Source: Phytoseiulus persimilis
Lineage: Eukaryota > Arthropoda > Arachnida > Mesostigmata > Phytoseiidae
Direction: 5' to 3'
DNA: 64,000 bases
Assembly (NCBI GenBank): GCA_037576195.1
Contig: JAQZDE010000089.1
Location: forward strand, 1-64,000
Position numbers and translations under genes: made by a program. Shown piece after piece: positions 42,824 to 55,858 of this stretch. Positions within the stretch are counted from its first letter, which is position 1. Every line of letters starts with the position of its first letter. Below the pieces are notes generated by a model that searched no databases, was not told the DNA's origin, and worked only from the letters and a program-made list of their open reading frames with translations.

Positions 42824-45316
42824 CATACCAATGTCAGTTAGATCCATTCGCACGCACGGTACATTTTAGATCATCCCCTACGGTTAAGAATACGGTCTCC
42901 GTGTTCTGTGTTTTGGACGCGGTCCAGCGTATCGTTGCCGTATCAGCGCTCCCGTACACCTTTCCATGTCAATCATGCGCTTAGTTAGTCTTCTCTCCCT
43001 ACGACTTCGAAGACGTTGATTCATCATCAATTCATTACCAACATCGTTGACAGATGTTCGTCTAAATCCATCTAGTATTCATGTATGTATACAAGTCATA
43101 TTGATGTGAGCTCGGCAGAAACTCTGTCTACACGTCTCTCTTCCCGCACAAACTACAGGTCAATGTCGCTGGAATTTTCCCCATTTCGTCTCTCATCAAA
43201 ACACCTGAAATTACGCCATGTTCATGGAGGACGTTGCCCGTTCTTTAATCTACGCACATGTACAAGTTGATTCACTCATCCGTTTTCCTCTCGCCGTTGT
43301 CAAACATGCTCGACGATGAAATCGGGGAGAATCGGATTCATCAATCCCCATCGCGGCGTCTTTTCTGCTTATTCACAGAAAGAGTTTCCGTTTCGTTCTT
43401 GAGGTTGACCTCGGGAAGGCTTGGCGTCAAATGAACGGGACTTCTGCAGTCGAAGATGATGGTGTCGTTTCACCGCATAGCCGACGATCGGAGGCTATCT
43501 TCGGACAGGCCGTAGACAGCGTATTTCCTCAATCAGACGCCGGATACGTCGAATATGTCACCCATCGTTTCGATGAACGGTCGCTTGTATCAGTTCGACA
43601 CTCATCGAGAGAACAGAGCCGGAAACAAACTGCAGACGTCGTGGCGAGTGATGTCGATCATCATTCGGAGCACATTGGCTTGCGATGTACATTTTCTCAA
43701 CTAGATGGGATTGGTCGATTTGTCTTCAGATCTTCCCGCGGTCACTTCTCGTAGTCTCGGCTCTCTCAATCGATTTTGCGCGTATCATCATTTTCAAAAA
43801 TTTCGCGCGATGGTAGAGCGATTCTGACGTGCGGTTCCATCTAAGAAATATCAATAATCCCACAATCGTCACTGGAGCTTTCGCCGAGCATCATGCAGAA
43901 TGTTTTTTTTTTGTTGAATTATCTCGTTCACAATCGATACTCGTCTCCTCGAATCTCTCACGGAAATTTCGCTCAGGGTTGCAACGGCGAAAACATTCAT
44001 GTCGAGTCTCTGTATGACTCAAGTATTTGTTTTGTCCTCCGCTAAAGTCTACTCTGTGCTCTGAGCGCGGCTGCCTGCCCTTCATCGTCTCCGAAAATGA
44101 ACGACATCGACACGACTTACTCAATCTTTATGTACATACATGATCTTCAGCTGTAACACCCTCCTCCAAAGACCGGGGACGTAAACCTGTCTTCTCTCTG
44201 AGGATCAGCTCATCTTTGAATCTTCAGCATCGATTCCCTCACTCGAATTCACGCTATTTCGGATTTTCGGCTCATGCTGTTCATCAGCCGACACTGACCG
44301 CAACAATAGATGATCTATCTTCGACTCTGCTCGGATTCAGCCCATGTTTTCGGAGAGGTCGGAAATTGGTTAGTCCGCCGTAGAAGCTCGCGATGGGCGG
44401 AATCCAAGGAGGTTCCGTTCACGGATTACTCGTTCCCCTAAACGACACTCGACGCAGTCTTCGTTCCGAAAGCTATCGACCACGGCTGTCGTGAGGCGGA
44501 TCTCGTCACAGTTGGCAAACTAGAAGATGCTTGTGCCAGATGATCGGGTTGGCATTTGGAGTGTTTAAGAGTAGGCATGGCTTTCTACAGAGGATTGGGG
44601 AACATGGAGAAGGAGGAGGGCAGTCGTATCGGGGACTAAAGCAGCAGCAGCAACATACGCGAGTTGTGACGTCTAAAGCAATTCGGTCTGGAACGAAAAA
44701 CGCAAACGATACTGAAATGTCTCGGGATAGCATCGAATGAAGACCAATAGAAGTAAACCAGTGAAAGATAAAATCTGGCAGAAAGGGATGCAATCATATT
44801 CGTAATGGCGTATCTGGAAACTTTTTAAGAAACTACAGGCCAAATAGGCAATCATGTGCGAGCCATACGCTCCGTCCGAGAGACAAACGCATCATATAAT
44901 CGAGCTATTCTCGAGACGCAGGTCGAGCGAGAAGTCGCCATTAACCGAACCTTGAAAAAAACGGGAACAGGAGATCCAGAAACCTCCTAGAAGGCTGGGA
45001 CAAGTAAGAGTTGGGAAGCAACGAGCTAATGAAATCGAAATCTGCAGGACTTTAGATGGTGTTCGGGTAAGGAATGTTGTCGAATAGGACAATATGAGGC
45101 ACGGCTGTGAGAGAGCGGAAGAGAGGACAAAAGTGGACATCATTTTTGGAAGCTTTGTTTCTCAAGACTTCCTGGCTGGCTATGAGGTGGCTTTTTGGTG
45201 GGCGCCGCGTTATCCAATGCCCGAGCTCTTTTGTTCAATCCAACATTTTCGTCGTTTTCAATATTCATTACCTAGGAGGTATCTCATATCATCTTCTCCT
45301 GTTTGCTTTGTATGGA
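42824..45316 (-). other. Probable long 3'UTR of the CD2AP/CIN85-type gene
   Basis: No frame in this 2.5 kb has family features on either strand. It lies between the adaptor stop codon and the convergent poly(A) pair at 42.8 kb, so 3'UTR is the simplest reading. A (CAG)n-like run (AAGCAGCAGCAGCAACA) is at about 44639-44655 and a T9 run at about 43902-43912. Confidence 0.4.
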
Positions 45317-48167
45317 TTAGACAGTTACAGTAATTTTCTTGAGCCGGTCGATTTCCACTTGTAGTGTCATCCTCTGCTTCTTCTCCTCGTCCACCTCGGC
45401 CATGAGATCGCGCACCATTTTCGAATAGTGCGCCCTGTTCGACTCCATCGTTCCCTGGAGCGTCTTCATCTGATGGGAAGAAAATATAAATTAGGGAGAA
45501 TCAGAAGTTGGCAAACTCCCAGGCTAGAGGCGTTGGGAGTCGAGTGGTGTTCCTATTTTATTGGATTTTTTTCAGAACAATCGAGGGCGCTCATTAGGCG
45601 CACTGGCGATCACTAATAATCGCTCCCGACAGAACACGTCTCTCCTCACCTGTGACACAAGATGATTGAACTCTTCCTTGGACACACTGTGTTCTCGTAG
45701 CTTTTTGACTTCAGCACGCAGTTCCAAGATCTCCGCCTCCAACTTCTGCGAGAATTCGCTCCGTGCAGATGGGCCTTCGTCTGTCTTGGCATCAACGTCT
45801 GCGGATGTTGCGCAGTTAGCTTTGTGTACGACCCAATTACTGCAGATTCGCTCAGGGCGGACACCGAGGATCGGAGTAAGAGCCGATGCCTCGACTTCCA
45901 GGGATCAAATTCACTCAGTGAAAACAGCATCTAGTCGAGAATTAGAACTCACCGTCCTTGTTGTGACTACTCGTGGGGAGTTTGCTTCCATTCGAGAAGG
46001 GTTTACCAGCGAGGTTGATCACCTGGGGGACGGGCCCGAGATTAACATCGTTGAACTTTGAGGTGAGGTCCCTGATTGAAGTCCTCTTCTCCTCGTGTTG
46101 GCCATTGTTGAGACCACTGTGACCGTTCAGGTGAACCACCGCGCTGGTAGACCCCACAAGGGAATCGCCATTTTCTTCCGAAATGGTCTCCGAGTGTCCA
46201 GGTGGAGAACCTGTGGAGCCAGACCGTGTGAGTTGCACATTGCATAGTTCCGCACCAAAACCACATCAACTCTGTCCGCCGAAGAGCTGTGTTTCCGACA
46301 ATGGGTAGAAAGTATCACCGCACGCTCGCTGCGAAGTCAAGCTTGTCTGGGGCACACATCATCAACGTGAAGCTGCAACTGACCAATATGTGATGGTGGT
46401 CTTCTAGCGGGAGGTCTCGCCCTATCAGCCGTGGGATGCTTCAGTTTGCCTTCAGAGCTTTCTATGCTGTCGAGTGTGATTCCTTCATCCGATCCTGTAC
46501 CGGCCCCGTTTCCGGAGGTCTGAGGCGTTGAGCTCGACAACGAGTTCTGTGCAGAGTCTGAGGAGTTATCGGCGGTTAGTTTTCCGAACAACCGACGCCA
46601 CAGGTTGCAACGCATTCTCACTGAACATTGGGCTAGCCAGAACACGAACAGACTGATGGCTGACGGCGACAGTGTTTCGACTACCTGCAGATTCGTCGAC
46701 ACGTTTCAATCCGCCGATCTTCAGCCGCTTAAGACCGAGCAACCATCGACGGGACGTCATCTATACCCAATTAGGCTAGATCAAGGACATATTATGAGCT
46801 TGAGTAACTCCCGCTCGCTGAAGCTCGACCTGAACTTTGCTTCCACTCGAACGAGGAACTCGAGCTTCAAGACGAAGGCGGCAGCGTTCAGAAGACTCTC
46901 AAGTGTTCGAATGAGCTTTCAAAAAAGAATCTGAGCCGCTGCGTCTACTGCTTCCATGGCCAATAGCACTGACCAGGCTGCGGAGAGGGCCAAGCCGGTG
47001 GATGTGAGTCACCCGCGTGCCAACCTCAACGTTTACGTAACCCATGAGCCGTCGGTCATCCGAGCGTTCTCTCAAGGCACTGCCATCTCGGGCGGCCGAA
47101 ACTCGAACACGAAACATTACTCGATCGGTGATCACGAAAATCATCATGTAGTGGTGGGGGACGGTGAATATCTGAGGCTTCTGGAACTGACGCAGGGCTT
47201 ACCGTGTCCTCCGTTTGCGTGGGGGTTGTTGAGGTTCGCCCTTTCGGCCGCTTGCGCCGCTATGAGCGACACGGGAAGGGCTCCGTTCTGTCTGCGAATC
47301 TGCGATGTGAGGAGAGGTCTTCCTCCGATACCTGCAGCATTCATCATAGACATGCCTTCCTGCGGTCCGAAGGGACTAACCTTAGACACAGGTTTGTCTG
47401 AAGCTTGGTCGCCTGGAACGCAGAGGTAGTTCGAGTTCAAATCCGCCGTCTTGGACGAGCACAACGGCTTTGGAGCTCTCCGGGAAATTGGCTTTTTAGT
47501 ATCGCCTCTGATCTCTGAAGAGCACCGAACTACACGTACCCTTGACTGCTGCGGTCGGTGCCGTGCTCTCCGTAGGTAAAGGAGGAAGAGGTTGATTCTG
47601 GGGGTTGAAAGCCATCATCGACGGAACTGGTTTGTCCCGAGTCAGATCCGGCTTGAGAGCCTTGACCGGCTTCTCCGGACGATCAGGCTTTCCGGGTTGA
47701 GGCGAGGAATGTCCCGACATGAGAAGGTCGGGTTCCGAACGGATCAGTTGAACAAAATTGTCCGGGAACACTCCGACTTTCCCGTTGAGCTCGCCTTTCC
47801 ACCAGCCCTCGTCCTCGACTTCTTTCGTTAGAATAACAATGGTATCTCCCTCTTTGATGCTCAGTTCATCATCGTTCTGGGGCTCATACGAGTGCAGAAC
47901 CTGCAAACGGTGCTTCGTTTCAGCTCGAATACGCATTTTCCCCGCCGAGATTGTCATTAGATGGAAGGTAAAGGGGGATATTCTATGATTCCTGATAGTG
48001 AGAAGCCTCAACAGTTCATACCTTCGCGAGCTCGCGAACTGGTTTCGGTGGCAGTTTCGGAGCATCCGGATCGTTCTTCGAGTTCTTCGGAGAGACTTTG
48101 CCGACAACTTTTTTCTCGTCTTTAGCTCCGAAAGCTTTCGATTTCAGTCCGGCCAGTCCTCCATTGG
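45317..48167 (-). CDS. cindr: CD2AP/CIN85-family SH3 adaptor (cindr-like), 5' end not found
   Basis: Seven in-phase exons: 48167-48022, 47900-47540, 47412-47203, 46557-46384, 46210-45953, 45798-45650 and 45469-45317. The first encodes a Lys/Pro linker (KLPPKPVRELAK). The second encodes an SH3 domain most like the third SH3 of CIN85: VLHSYEPQNDDELSIKEGDT, EDEGWWKGELNGKVGVFPDN, FVQLI. Then come proline- and serine-rich exons (PDRPEKPVKALKP, RPPARRPPSHIG) for SH3 and CapZ-type partners. The end is a coiled coil (EILELRAEVKKLREHSVSKE and DEEKKQRMTLQVEIDRLKKI) ending ITVTV. Family members link Cbl, endocytosis and cortical actin. The first two SH3 domains are not in the window 5' of this, so the gene either has a very long upstream intron running past 64 kb or starts from an internal promoter. 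In the first exon the frame stays open upstream of the acceptor to about 48306. Confidence 0.88.
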
Positions 48168-51057
48168 CTGAAAAGAGGACTCCGGGTAAGAGTAGGGCTC
48201 CTGGGATATATTTCGCTGATGTTATCTTTGTGAGGTGATCATTTGCGTGAGAGAGTCTGATAACTAGCTCGTTGGCTCGTTCACGGAAGCAAGCTACTTC
48301 TGATGGGAATCTGAGGCGTTAGGATTGTGGCCTAGAAGAAACGGTACAGAGAACAACTCCAATCAAGAAAAGTTGCCCGATGCATAGGTTGTCAGCGACG
48401 ACGATCCTCATCGGTGATCAAGAGTGAGCTAGAACGTCGCTGGCGGGTTTGCTGGCCTGCTGGCTATCTATCCATCGAGATAGCTTGCTCGGAGACGCGC
48501 GCATATGGCTCCATTGGATCCATTATCGACATTCCTGACGCGTATCTCTTCACTCTCTCCCTTTCCCCCGGGTATCGCCTCCTCTGACTAACACTCTCGC
48601 CCCGCCGAGTCAGACACATCTTCTTGATCGAAGTAGCGTTGATAGTTTCGGAAACGTTGAATTAACTTGGCTGGCGATGAAGCCAGGGTCCTAAATGATG
48701 TTCGTGGCGGTGTGCTCAATCGGTGGCACTTGAACCCGGCGGCAACGACGTCGACGACGACGATACCAACAACGACGATGATAATATTGGTCGGCGTGCT
48801 CAACGCTAGGCTTGATGGATTTCTGCATAGGCGCCCAAGCATCTGTACAGTCTATTGATTGGCATTGCATTCCTTCACGCTAAGACGGAGCTCATTTGTT
48901 GGAGTTAATATAATACGGCGACTCCTCCTTTCCCAGGGCGTAACCGGCGGCAGTCGGCCGGCTGCAACGAGCGCGATCACATGTCCAGATTCGTGGTAAA
49001 GTTCCACCAATCATTCTATATCGGAACCGCATACGCCTCGTTGCCACATCAGAAGTTTCTGTCTGAACTAGTTGGTCGGGACTGTGGATTCGTACATACA
49101 ATGAGTCGGCATGAATGACATCTCTGCATGGGGCCACACCAGTGGTGTATGCCTCCAGGAGATAAGCGACTTGGACGAGATAGGTAAGTGGGCTCGCCGA
49201 GTTGGCAGCACGCAGGACGAGGCAAGCGTGCGAGTTGGCAGGCAGGCAGGTTTGCCAGGGAAGCGAGCTCGCAGTTGAACTCGCAATGTTTGAAAGAGGA
49301 TAACAGAACAGACCGAGCAGACGACAGGACGATAAGGAGCGGCTGCGGCGACAAGGCACACGATAAAGTGAGCCTTGAAGATCCTCCCTTCTTGTCGTCT
49401 ACTGTCTGTTTAACTCGTCGTCCACACCCTCAGCACCCGGGCGCAGAAGGATGGATGGCTCTGTAGGTGGGCAAATGAGTGGCTGGCCGGGTGAGTGGGT
49501 GGGTGGGGAGGCTTGGAGCTGAATGGGTAGTGGGGGTATGCGCGGAGTCTACGCCGACCCGAGCCGAAGGAACAATGGGGGCACTATCAGGAAAACACCG
49601 CCGTGCCGACAGCCCTTGGCGAGAGCCGGCGATGAGCCAGACGCCAGATTTACACAGAGGACCCGTGTATGTGCTCCGAATGTACAATTTGCACTTTCTT
49701 TTATTAGTCAGACAGACGTCAGCACATCAGCGGTGTCACTGTCATCGGGGAGAGCGGTCCCATGCTCGACTTCGATGATATCACGATAAAGACGTTCCCG
49801 CCAGGTACAGACCGAAACAGTCGCCACGGTTCTAGACGCGAACGTCGGAGACCCCGCCGGATGGGAGGGGGAAAGCAAGGGAGCAGCAAATTGCGGCCGT
49901 CGGTAGAACTGGAGCCACACCAGGAGAAATAACAGCCCAAAGCAAATCAGACTTCCTGCATTTTCCTATTCCGCAATGATTCGCGCTATTATTTCCATAA
50001 CGCGTTTCCGGACAGCGCTCGAGGCAGCCTCAGCAGATTCGGCTGACGTGGCCGAGTCCGCGGTAGAGTTTTCTTTCCCATCATCGCATCCTCCTCCCCC
50101 GCGGAGCGAGTCTCTTCCGCTTGTTGTCGGTTTCGCCGTTGGAGCCGCGTCACCCGAACCCCGAGAACTCTTGCTAATAGCAGCCCGGGGTTACTGCCGC
50201 GATAATGCCTGCCTAGTTGAGCGGTGATTCTGCTCGGTCCTCGCCGTACTTGTAACGAACACGGCGACGACACCATCTACGTCAACGAGGAAGGCGAAGA
50301 CGACGGCGACCTGTCTCCGTTCCGCGCCATTGCCTTTTCTTAATTTCGCCTCATCAAACGGGTTAATTCAGCGGCAGCTTGGAGGCTGCATGGCTAAAGT
50401 TCTGCTGCTCGCGAGTCCTTTTCATCAGCTCGATATGCCCGAGGAATTCGAACCCGTTCACGTGGGATATCCCCCTGCAGAGTGGCGTGCGTGCCAGCTA
50501 TACCTTCATGGAAACCAACTGATTTCGTCGGAGTTGCAAATGATGTGATCGACCGGGTTCCGAGGCCGACTTCGAGGCCGATATCTGTCCATCCATCTAT
50601 CTGACCGACGTCAACGTTTCCGCCGGAGCGACCGGCGCTTCCCCTCCACCCCCTTTCCCGCACGCGTTCCGCTATCGCTTCCACCGCCCCAACTCCTCCT
50701 CCATCACGGACGACAGCAACAACAACAATGCGGTATTGTCGGCAACAACTGCAAACGGAAATGAAGATTCGAAGCGCAGGCGATTCAGTGAGAGAAACTG
50801 CCTTGCAGCACTAAGATGTCGGCTCCAGAGGACGCTTTGAACGTCTTGAAAGGGGCTGCCCTTCCGGATCCCGTTGTCCTCTGTGGCCAGCCAACTTTTG
50901 AATTGACCGGTTGACGAGAACGAAAGACATTTGAACGCAAAGGAGGTCCGATCCAGATGATGATGGATGTCGACTAGGGAATCGCCGTCGTCGTTGGCCC
51001 GACGAAAACGCGGCCTCAACGTGGCTCATGTTATTGGACACTTGATACGCGTTTTGA

Positions 51058-51069
51058 GGGGGGGGGGGG
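51058..51069 (+). repeat. Poly-G tract (12 G)
   Basis: Preceded by TTTTGA and followed by ACTCG. It is the only long G run in the window not followed by CG. Confidence 0.9.
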
Positions 51070-52840
51070 ACTCGTTGGGGAATCTGTCTTGTTCCTCCGT
51101 TGGAACCAGCTGCTTCCAGACCGTGCTCGCCCAGTCAGAGGAAAAGTCGGAACGAATCGATGCCAGGGACCAGAAGAGGCCTCACGATACCACAAGGACG
51201 AAATTTCCGAGTTCAGAGGGAGCAGCCTCTCGCAAGTCAGATCGCTACTTGTTGGTCTTCTTTGGAGAATAATATGAATGAAAGCGAGTGAACTTCCGAA
51301 GAATCCTCAACAGAGAGCAGGCAAGATTGGATCCGGCCATCGAAGGCATTTCAATCGCCTTCTGGAGAGGTAAGGCTTCTCGGCTCTTTCATTTTCTCCG
51401 ATGGCGGCTCGCTGTCTGTTCGCCCGCCTCGCTGGCTGCTTGCCTGCTTGCCAGCCAGTGAAATTGGCGTTTCGGGTTCTGCTTTCGTTCCGTAAGTTCG
51501 GAGCGAAGGCACGTAAGCAGAACCGTTATGCGTCCGTCCGTTTGTCGCCGAAACCTCCGGATTCCTTCCGCGCAGGTCGGCATGCAGGCGAGCATACCGC
51601 TCGAATTTGAATAACAGCAGGATTGAATTGAAGAAGAGAGAACGTGAGACTCATCCCCTGGCGTCGCGGAAACGCCACCGTCACCGCCACGTCAAAAAGC
51701 TGTCCGCCGTTGCCGTCTCGCTTCCCGTCGTTCGCGCCTTATCTGATGTCGACAGAGGAGGTTCGTCAGGCAGCTCGAGTCGAGGAGTCTCGCCGATCCA
51801 ACGACCGATATGAACCCACAGGAACTCCTGAACGGTGTCTGAGCGCCGAGGGACCTCTTTCTTTAACGCTGCTGCCGCCACCTCCTCCCACTCCTCCTCC
51901 GTCGTTCGTCAGAAAAACCCATGGGCGCCGCCCCCGTGTCTACGGCCGACGCGTCAAGACGACAGAACACAAAGGATTGACGAATGATGATCCAACTGGG
52001 GAGGAAAAAAGAGAGAGACTCGGCACAGGAAGACGCTTTCTCAGCGGCAGTAGCAGGAAATTGGCAGGGTAGAAGTGAGGCGGAGACTGAGTGAGCGAAG
52101 ATCTGTAGGATAGCATCACAGGCAGCCTCGCACGCTCCCTCATACTGCGGGACGCTAGACATAGAGGCAGTCATGACATTAGACGCCACTGCCGACCGTC
52201 GTGCCGACTCAGAGACGTCGACGTAATGACTGAACAGGAAGTGCGAACGATGCGGACTCGATTCGGCGACACATGCGCACAAGCGTCCGCTCGCAAGGAT
52301 CCCCACAACACAGCAGCTGCCTGACACGACTAGTGAGACCGTCCTCCGCCACTCAAACGAGGAGTTCTCTTGCCAAGACTTATGAGCATCGAATCCAAGC
52401 AGATTTTCAAGAGCTCGATTCTCGTGGAGCTTCTTCTCGTTCTCGCCTGCTTTCGGGGCCGACGTCACGTAGAACGTCCGGATGAGGGAGAATGAGCTCC
52501 TCCGAAGTGTTAGAGTTTTCGGTCGATAATTCATCCATTACAAGGAAGAGTCGAGGGCGAGCAGCAGCTCTCATCGTGGAATAACGGGGTACTCTCTCTT
52601 ACGAGGACCGCTGGACGTCGTAAAGATTCGTTTTCCCGTAGAGTTCTCCGGAAGCGGAGTCTTGATGCGAGAACGAGCCGTGGCGAGGGTTGCCGTGAAG
52701 AGAACGCCGTAAGAAAACGATGAGGAAGCGAGCTGGCTAATGGAAAGCCTCCATCTTAACCACCTTGGTGCTGGTGCGAGCTACCTCACTCGCGGCTCAG
52801 CGCGTGATGAAGGCTTGCATGAATGGATGAACGGAGCCAT

Positions 52841-52876
52841 GGATTGGTGGATGGATGGATGGATGAATGAATGAAC
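52841..52876. repeat. GGAT/GAAT tetranucleotide microsatellite
   Basis: The run GGATTGGTGGATGGATGGAT continues into GAATGAATGAAC, an imperfect tetranucleotide repeat. Confidence 0.85.
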
Positions 52877-53020
52877 GGGTTGAGTAAGTGAGTGGCGGCG
52901 CCCAGCCTCGCTGCGAGCTTTTCCCGTGGCGGCCAAGCCGAGTGGAAGTGTGGCAACATTAATAAGATGCACAATCATTTAATACTGGCAGCCATCAAAT
53001 ACATGCCCGCTTGCTACCGA

Positions 53021-53036
53021 GCATGCATGCATGCAT
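53021..53036. repeat. GCAT tetranucleotide repeat
   Basis: Four perfect GCAT units, a palindromic repeat, followed by GAAT. Confidence 0.85.
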
Positions 53037-55843
53037 GAATAGTGGACATCGCGGGACTAACAGGGTAGCCCGCTGACAGTCCGGGCAAACGGGCGAGCCG
53101 GATTTCGGGCCGCTGAAGTACGTTTGTTCGTTTACATCGCTCCTTTTAATGAAACACAACGCCACCCTGAATAACGGAGTTGCGTCTGCCAGCCGCTCAT
53201 TAGGCGAGCAAAGCCGCCCCTCAGCGATTACGCTAGCGGATACGGCGATGCTCGGGAGCGGGCGATCAACAAAAGAATTGGGACTGAAATGCTCGAGCAC
53301 ACGAATTCATGGGACCTTATTCGGAGCAGGGAGACCCGAGTCGGAATCCCAACACTCTCACGGATCTCGTAATTGGCGTTTCGGTCTCAGAACGGATCGG
53401 ACACCAGTCGATGTTCTCTGACGTGTTCGACGGCGTTAGTAGAAGCATGGAATGTTAGCTGCGTCCCTCCCGAGAAAGCGTGAACATTTAATGACATGAT
53501 ACGTACTGTATGAGAAACCCAATCCGGATTTGGTATTCTGCGGTGGTGATGCCTCTTCGGTGCTCATGGTCGAATCCGTGACTGCTCTCTTAGCTGTGAG
53601 GATGAAAAGCACTTCTTGAAAATACCGGCTTGACAATCAAAGCGATCTATGCGATCAGCGACAACTGGACTTGATGCGGCACAAGGGTGACGGTCGGTCA
53701 CAAACTAGTGAATTCCACCACGAGAGTGATTCCACCAAGGTACCGTGATTAACACGATGAGTTTAAACAGTGAGGGTGGAGAGGGTCTACCACGTCAATA
53801 TACCACGTTTTCTGCTTCTGTTGTTACAACTTTTCTCTCTGTTTCACTGGCAAACGTAGTTCTACATTCGATCCTTGAACAACCGTTGAGAGCACAGTCT
53901 CATGTCAAAACAGGCGACTATCCGGCTCGCAAATAGCTGACTAGTCGACTGGCTTGCTAAACGCGATGCAATGACCATGGATCCTAAGCGTCAAAGTGTG
54001 GGGAACCGCTTTTTCTAAAGGATTGAGCCGGCTTACGCTTTCGAGAGCATTAATCTATCATTGCCGTCACAACGCTTGACCTGCGCCGAGGTGCTTCGGA
54101 AACCAGTTGACGCCGCGAAATTTCAAGAGCTGTCGACCAGCTGAGTGAGAGCAGAACCGGGAAGAATACGGCCAAGAATTCACCCGCATTTCATCCGATC
54201 ATTATCGGTCTGCCTGTCTCAAGGGAGAACCGGTTCGGTCTTCGGAGATGAATGATGGAGCCGCGCTGTATTCGAGTTGGAAGTCCATGTGTACGGCTGA
54301 GCAAGCATTGAAGCTCCGAACCGAATTTGTAACTGAAGCGGATCAGCACGCATTTTGTGACTTCCGCCCGAGTATATCCCTCGATTGCGTAAGGTCGATC
54401 GACGCGGTGAGGTGGTGGGAAGATCTCGCGCGCCGACTCACGTGCCCATCAAACGAGCCGCCCACACAGGGATTTTACAAGAACGTATTTATAAATATAC
54501 ACTTTCGCCATCGGTGCATTTTCCTTCAAGGTTTTCTGCTGAATTGTTTCCATCGTTTCGAACACTCTGAGCCCGATCTCGAGCGAGCCGAAGTCCTCGG
54601 GCGGTTGACGGACACAGAAACGCTGAACGCAACGGGCGATTGATCCGAGAAAATACGAATTGGTGCAAGGAAACCAACACTCCGAGCCTACGTACGAAGT
54701 GTACGGCGGCGGCCTACTCTAGTTGGGAGGATACGGGATAATACCTTCAAAATCCGATTTCCGAAATGCAGATTCTTCCCACACAAACGGTCATGCAAGC
54801 GACTCCCATGAAAACAATACCGACTTCAAGACGCGATTGTTCGATGTTCCAACATTTCCACTTTTCGCGAATCGATGATGGTATCGTCAGGTATGTAGTC
54901 GCTGGGAAGAGCTCAAAATTACAGCCTGCATGACTCTCGCTCTGGATTTCCTCCCGCTGTGTCCGAGCCAGAATAGGTCATCCAGACATTCTGTTGATGA
55001 GCGTGACCTTTCCGCTGAGCATCATGCGGAACATTTATCATGGAAGATTCCGTTCCGAAATATCGTTCCGCTCCTCGTGAGCCCGGAGCCGGTGTGCTGA
55101 GGTTCACAGGAAACAGGCGCGGGATACTAGAGCCCTCGTATCGGTTCGCTCTGAATCGACGAATCTCGACGACCAGGTGATAGGCCAGATTGCCGAGGAG
55201 CAAGACAAACATTCGATTTGTCTGTCGAGGACGGGGAGAGGAGTTCGGTTAACAGTGAGTTACTTCGGTGAAACGCTCGCGTTTTTTCCCTCCTCGCAGT
55301 GCTTTCGTTATGCTAATCCTCGAGCGCTTCAATTTCCTCCAGCACCAGCGGCCGCAGCATCGGGAATTCCGGCCAAACGAAGAGAATTCTTCCCCGAGTT
55401 CGAGGCTCGCTTGTCGACCGCGCGCCTCCCTGCCTGTCCCACGCGAGAGCTTGAGTTCGCGCGCGAGCCTGTGAGAACTATCTATTCACCCTCTCTCCGA
55501 CGATCCGAGAACGGGTTCTTTTCACGCGGAAACTAAACTATTGAATTCGTTTGCTGCCGATTTCAATATCATCCGTCCGTTCGTTTACCGCTGGCCCGGG
55601 ATCGCTCCCTATGCTCACCATGCGAGGCTCGCGCTTGAGCACTCGGGGCTACCTAACTGTCTCCTCTCCGCTTCGGAAAGCTCGAGACGGAAGACTCGTG
55701 AGATGGTACGGAGTGAGAAATGATCTGTTTTGTTCTAATAGATCCTCAGCCGCGTGGAAGGAGGAGGGGTGCGCTCAAGTTTCGTGAGGTTTCTTTGAAA
55801 GGCGAAGAAAGAAGAAGGCTAACGAGGGAGAGAGAGTGAGGGA

Positions 55844-55858
55844 GGGGGGGGGGGGGGG
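55844..55858 (+). repeat. Poly-G tract (15 G) followed by CGGAT
   Basis: A GA-rich purine stretch (GAGGGAGAGAGAGTGAGGGA) leads into 15 G and then CGGATGGAATCC. Confidence 0.9.

Noticed and set aside
51863-52534. 223-codon minus-strand frame starting MNYRPKTLTLRRSSF, slightly like a mitochondrial presequence.
   Set aside because: The remainder has no family features, and overlapping frames on the other strand are also long.
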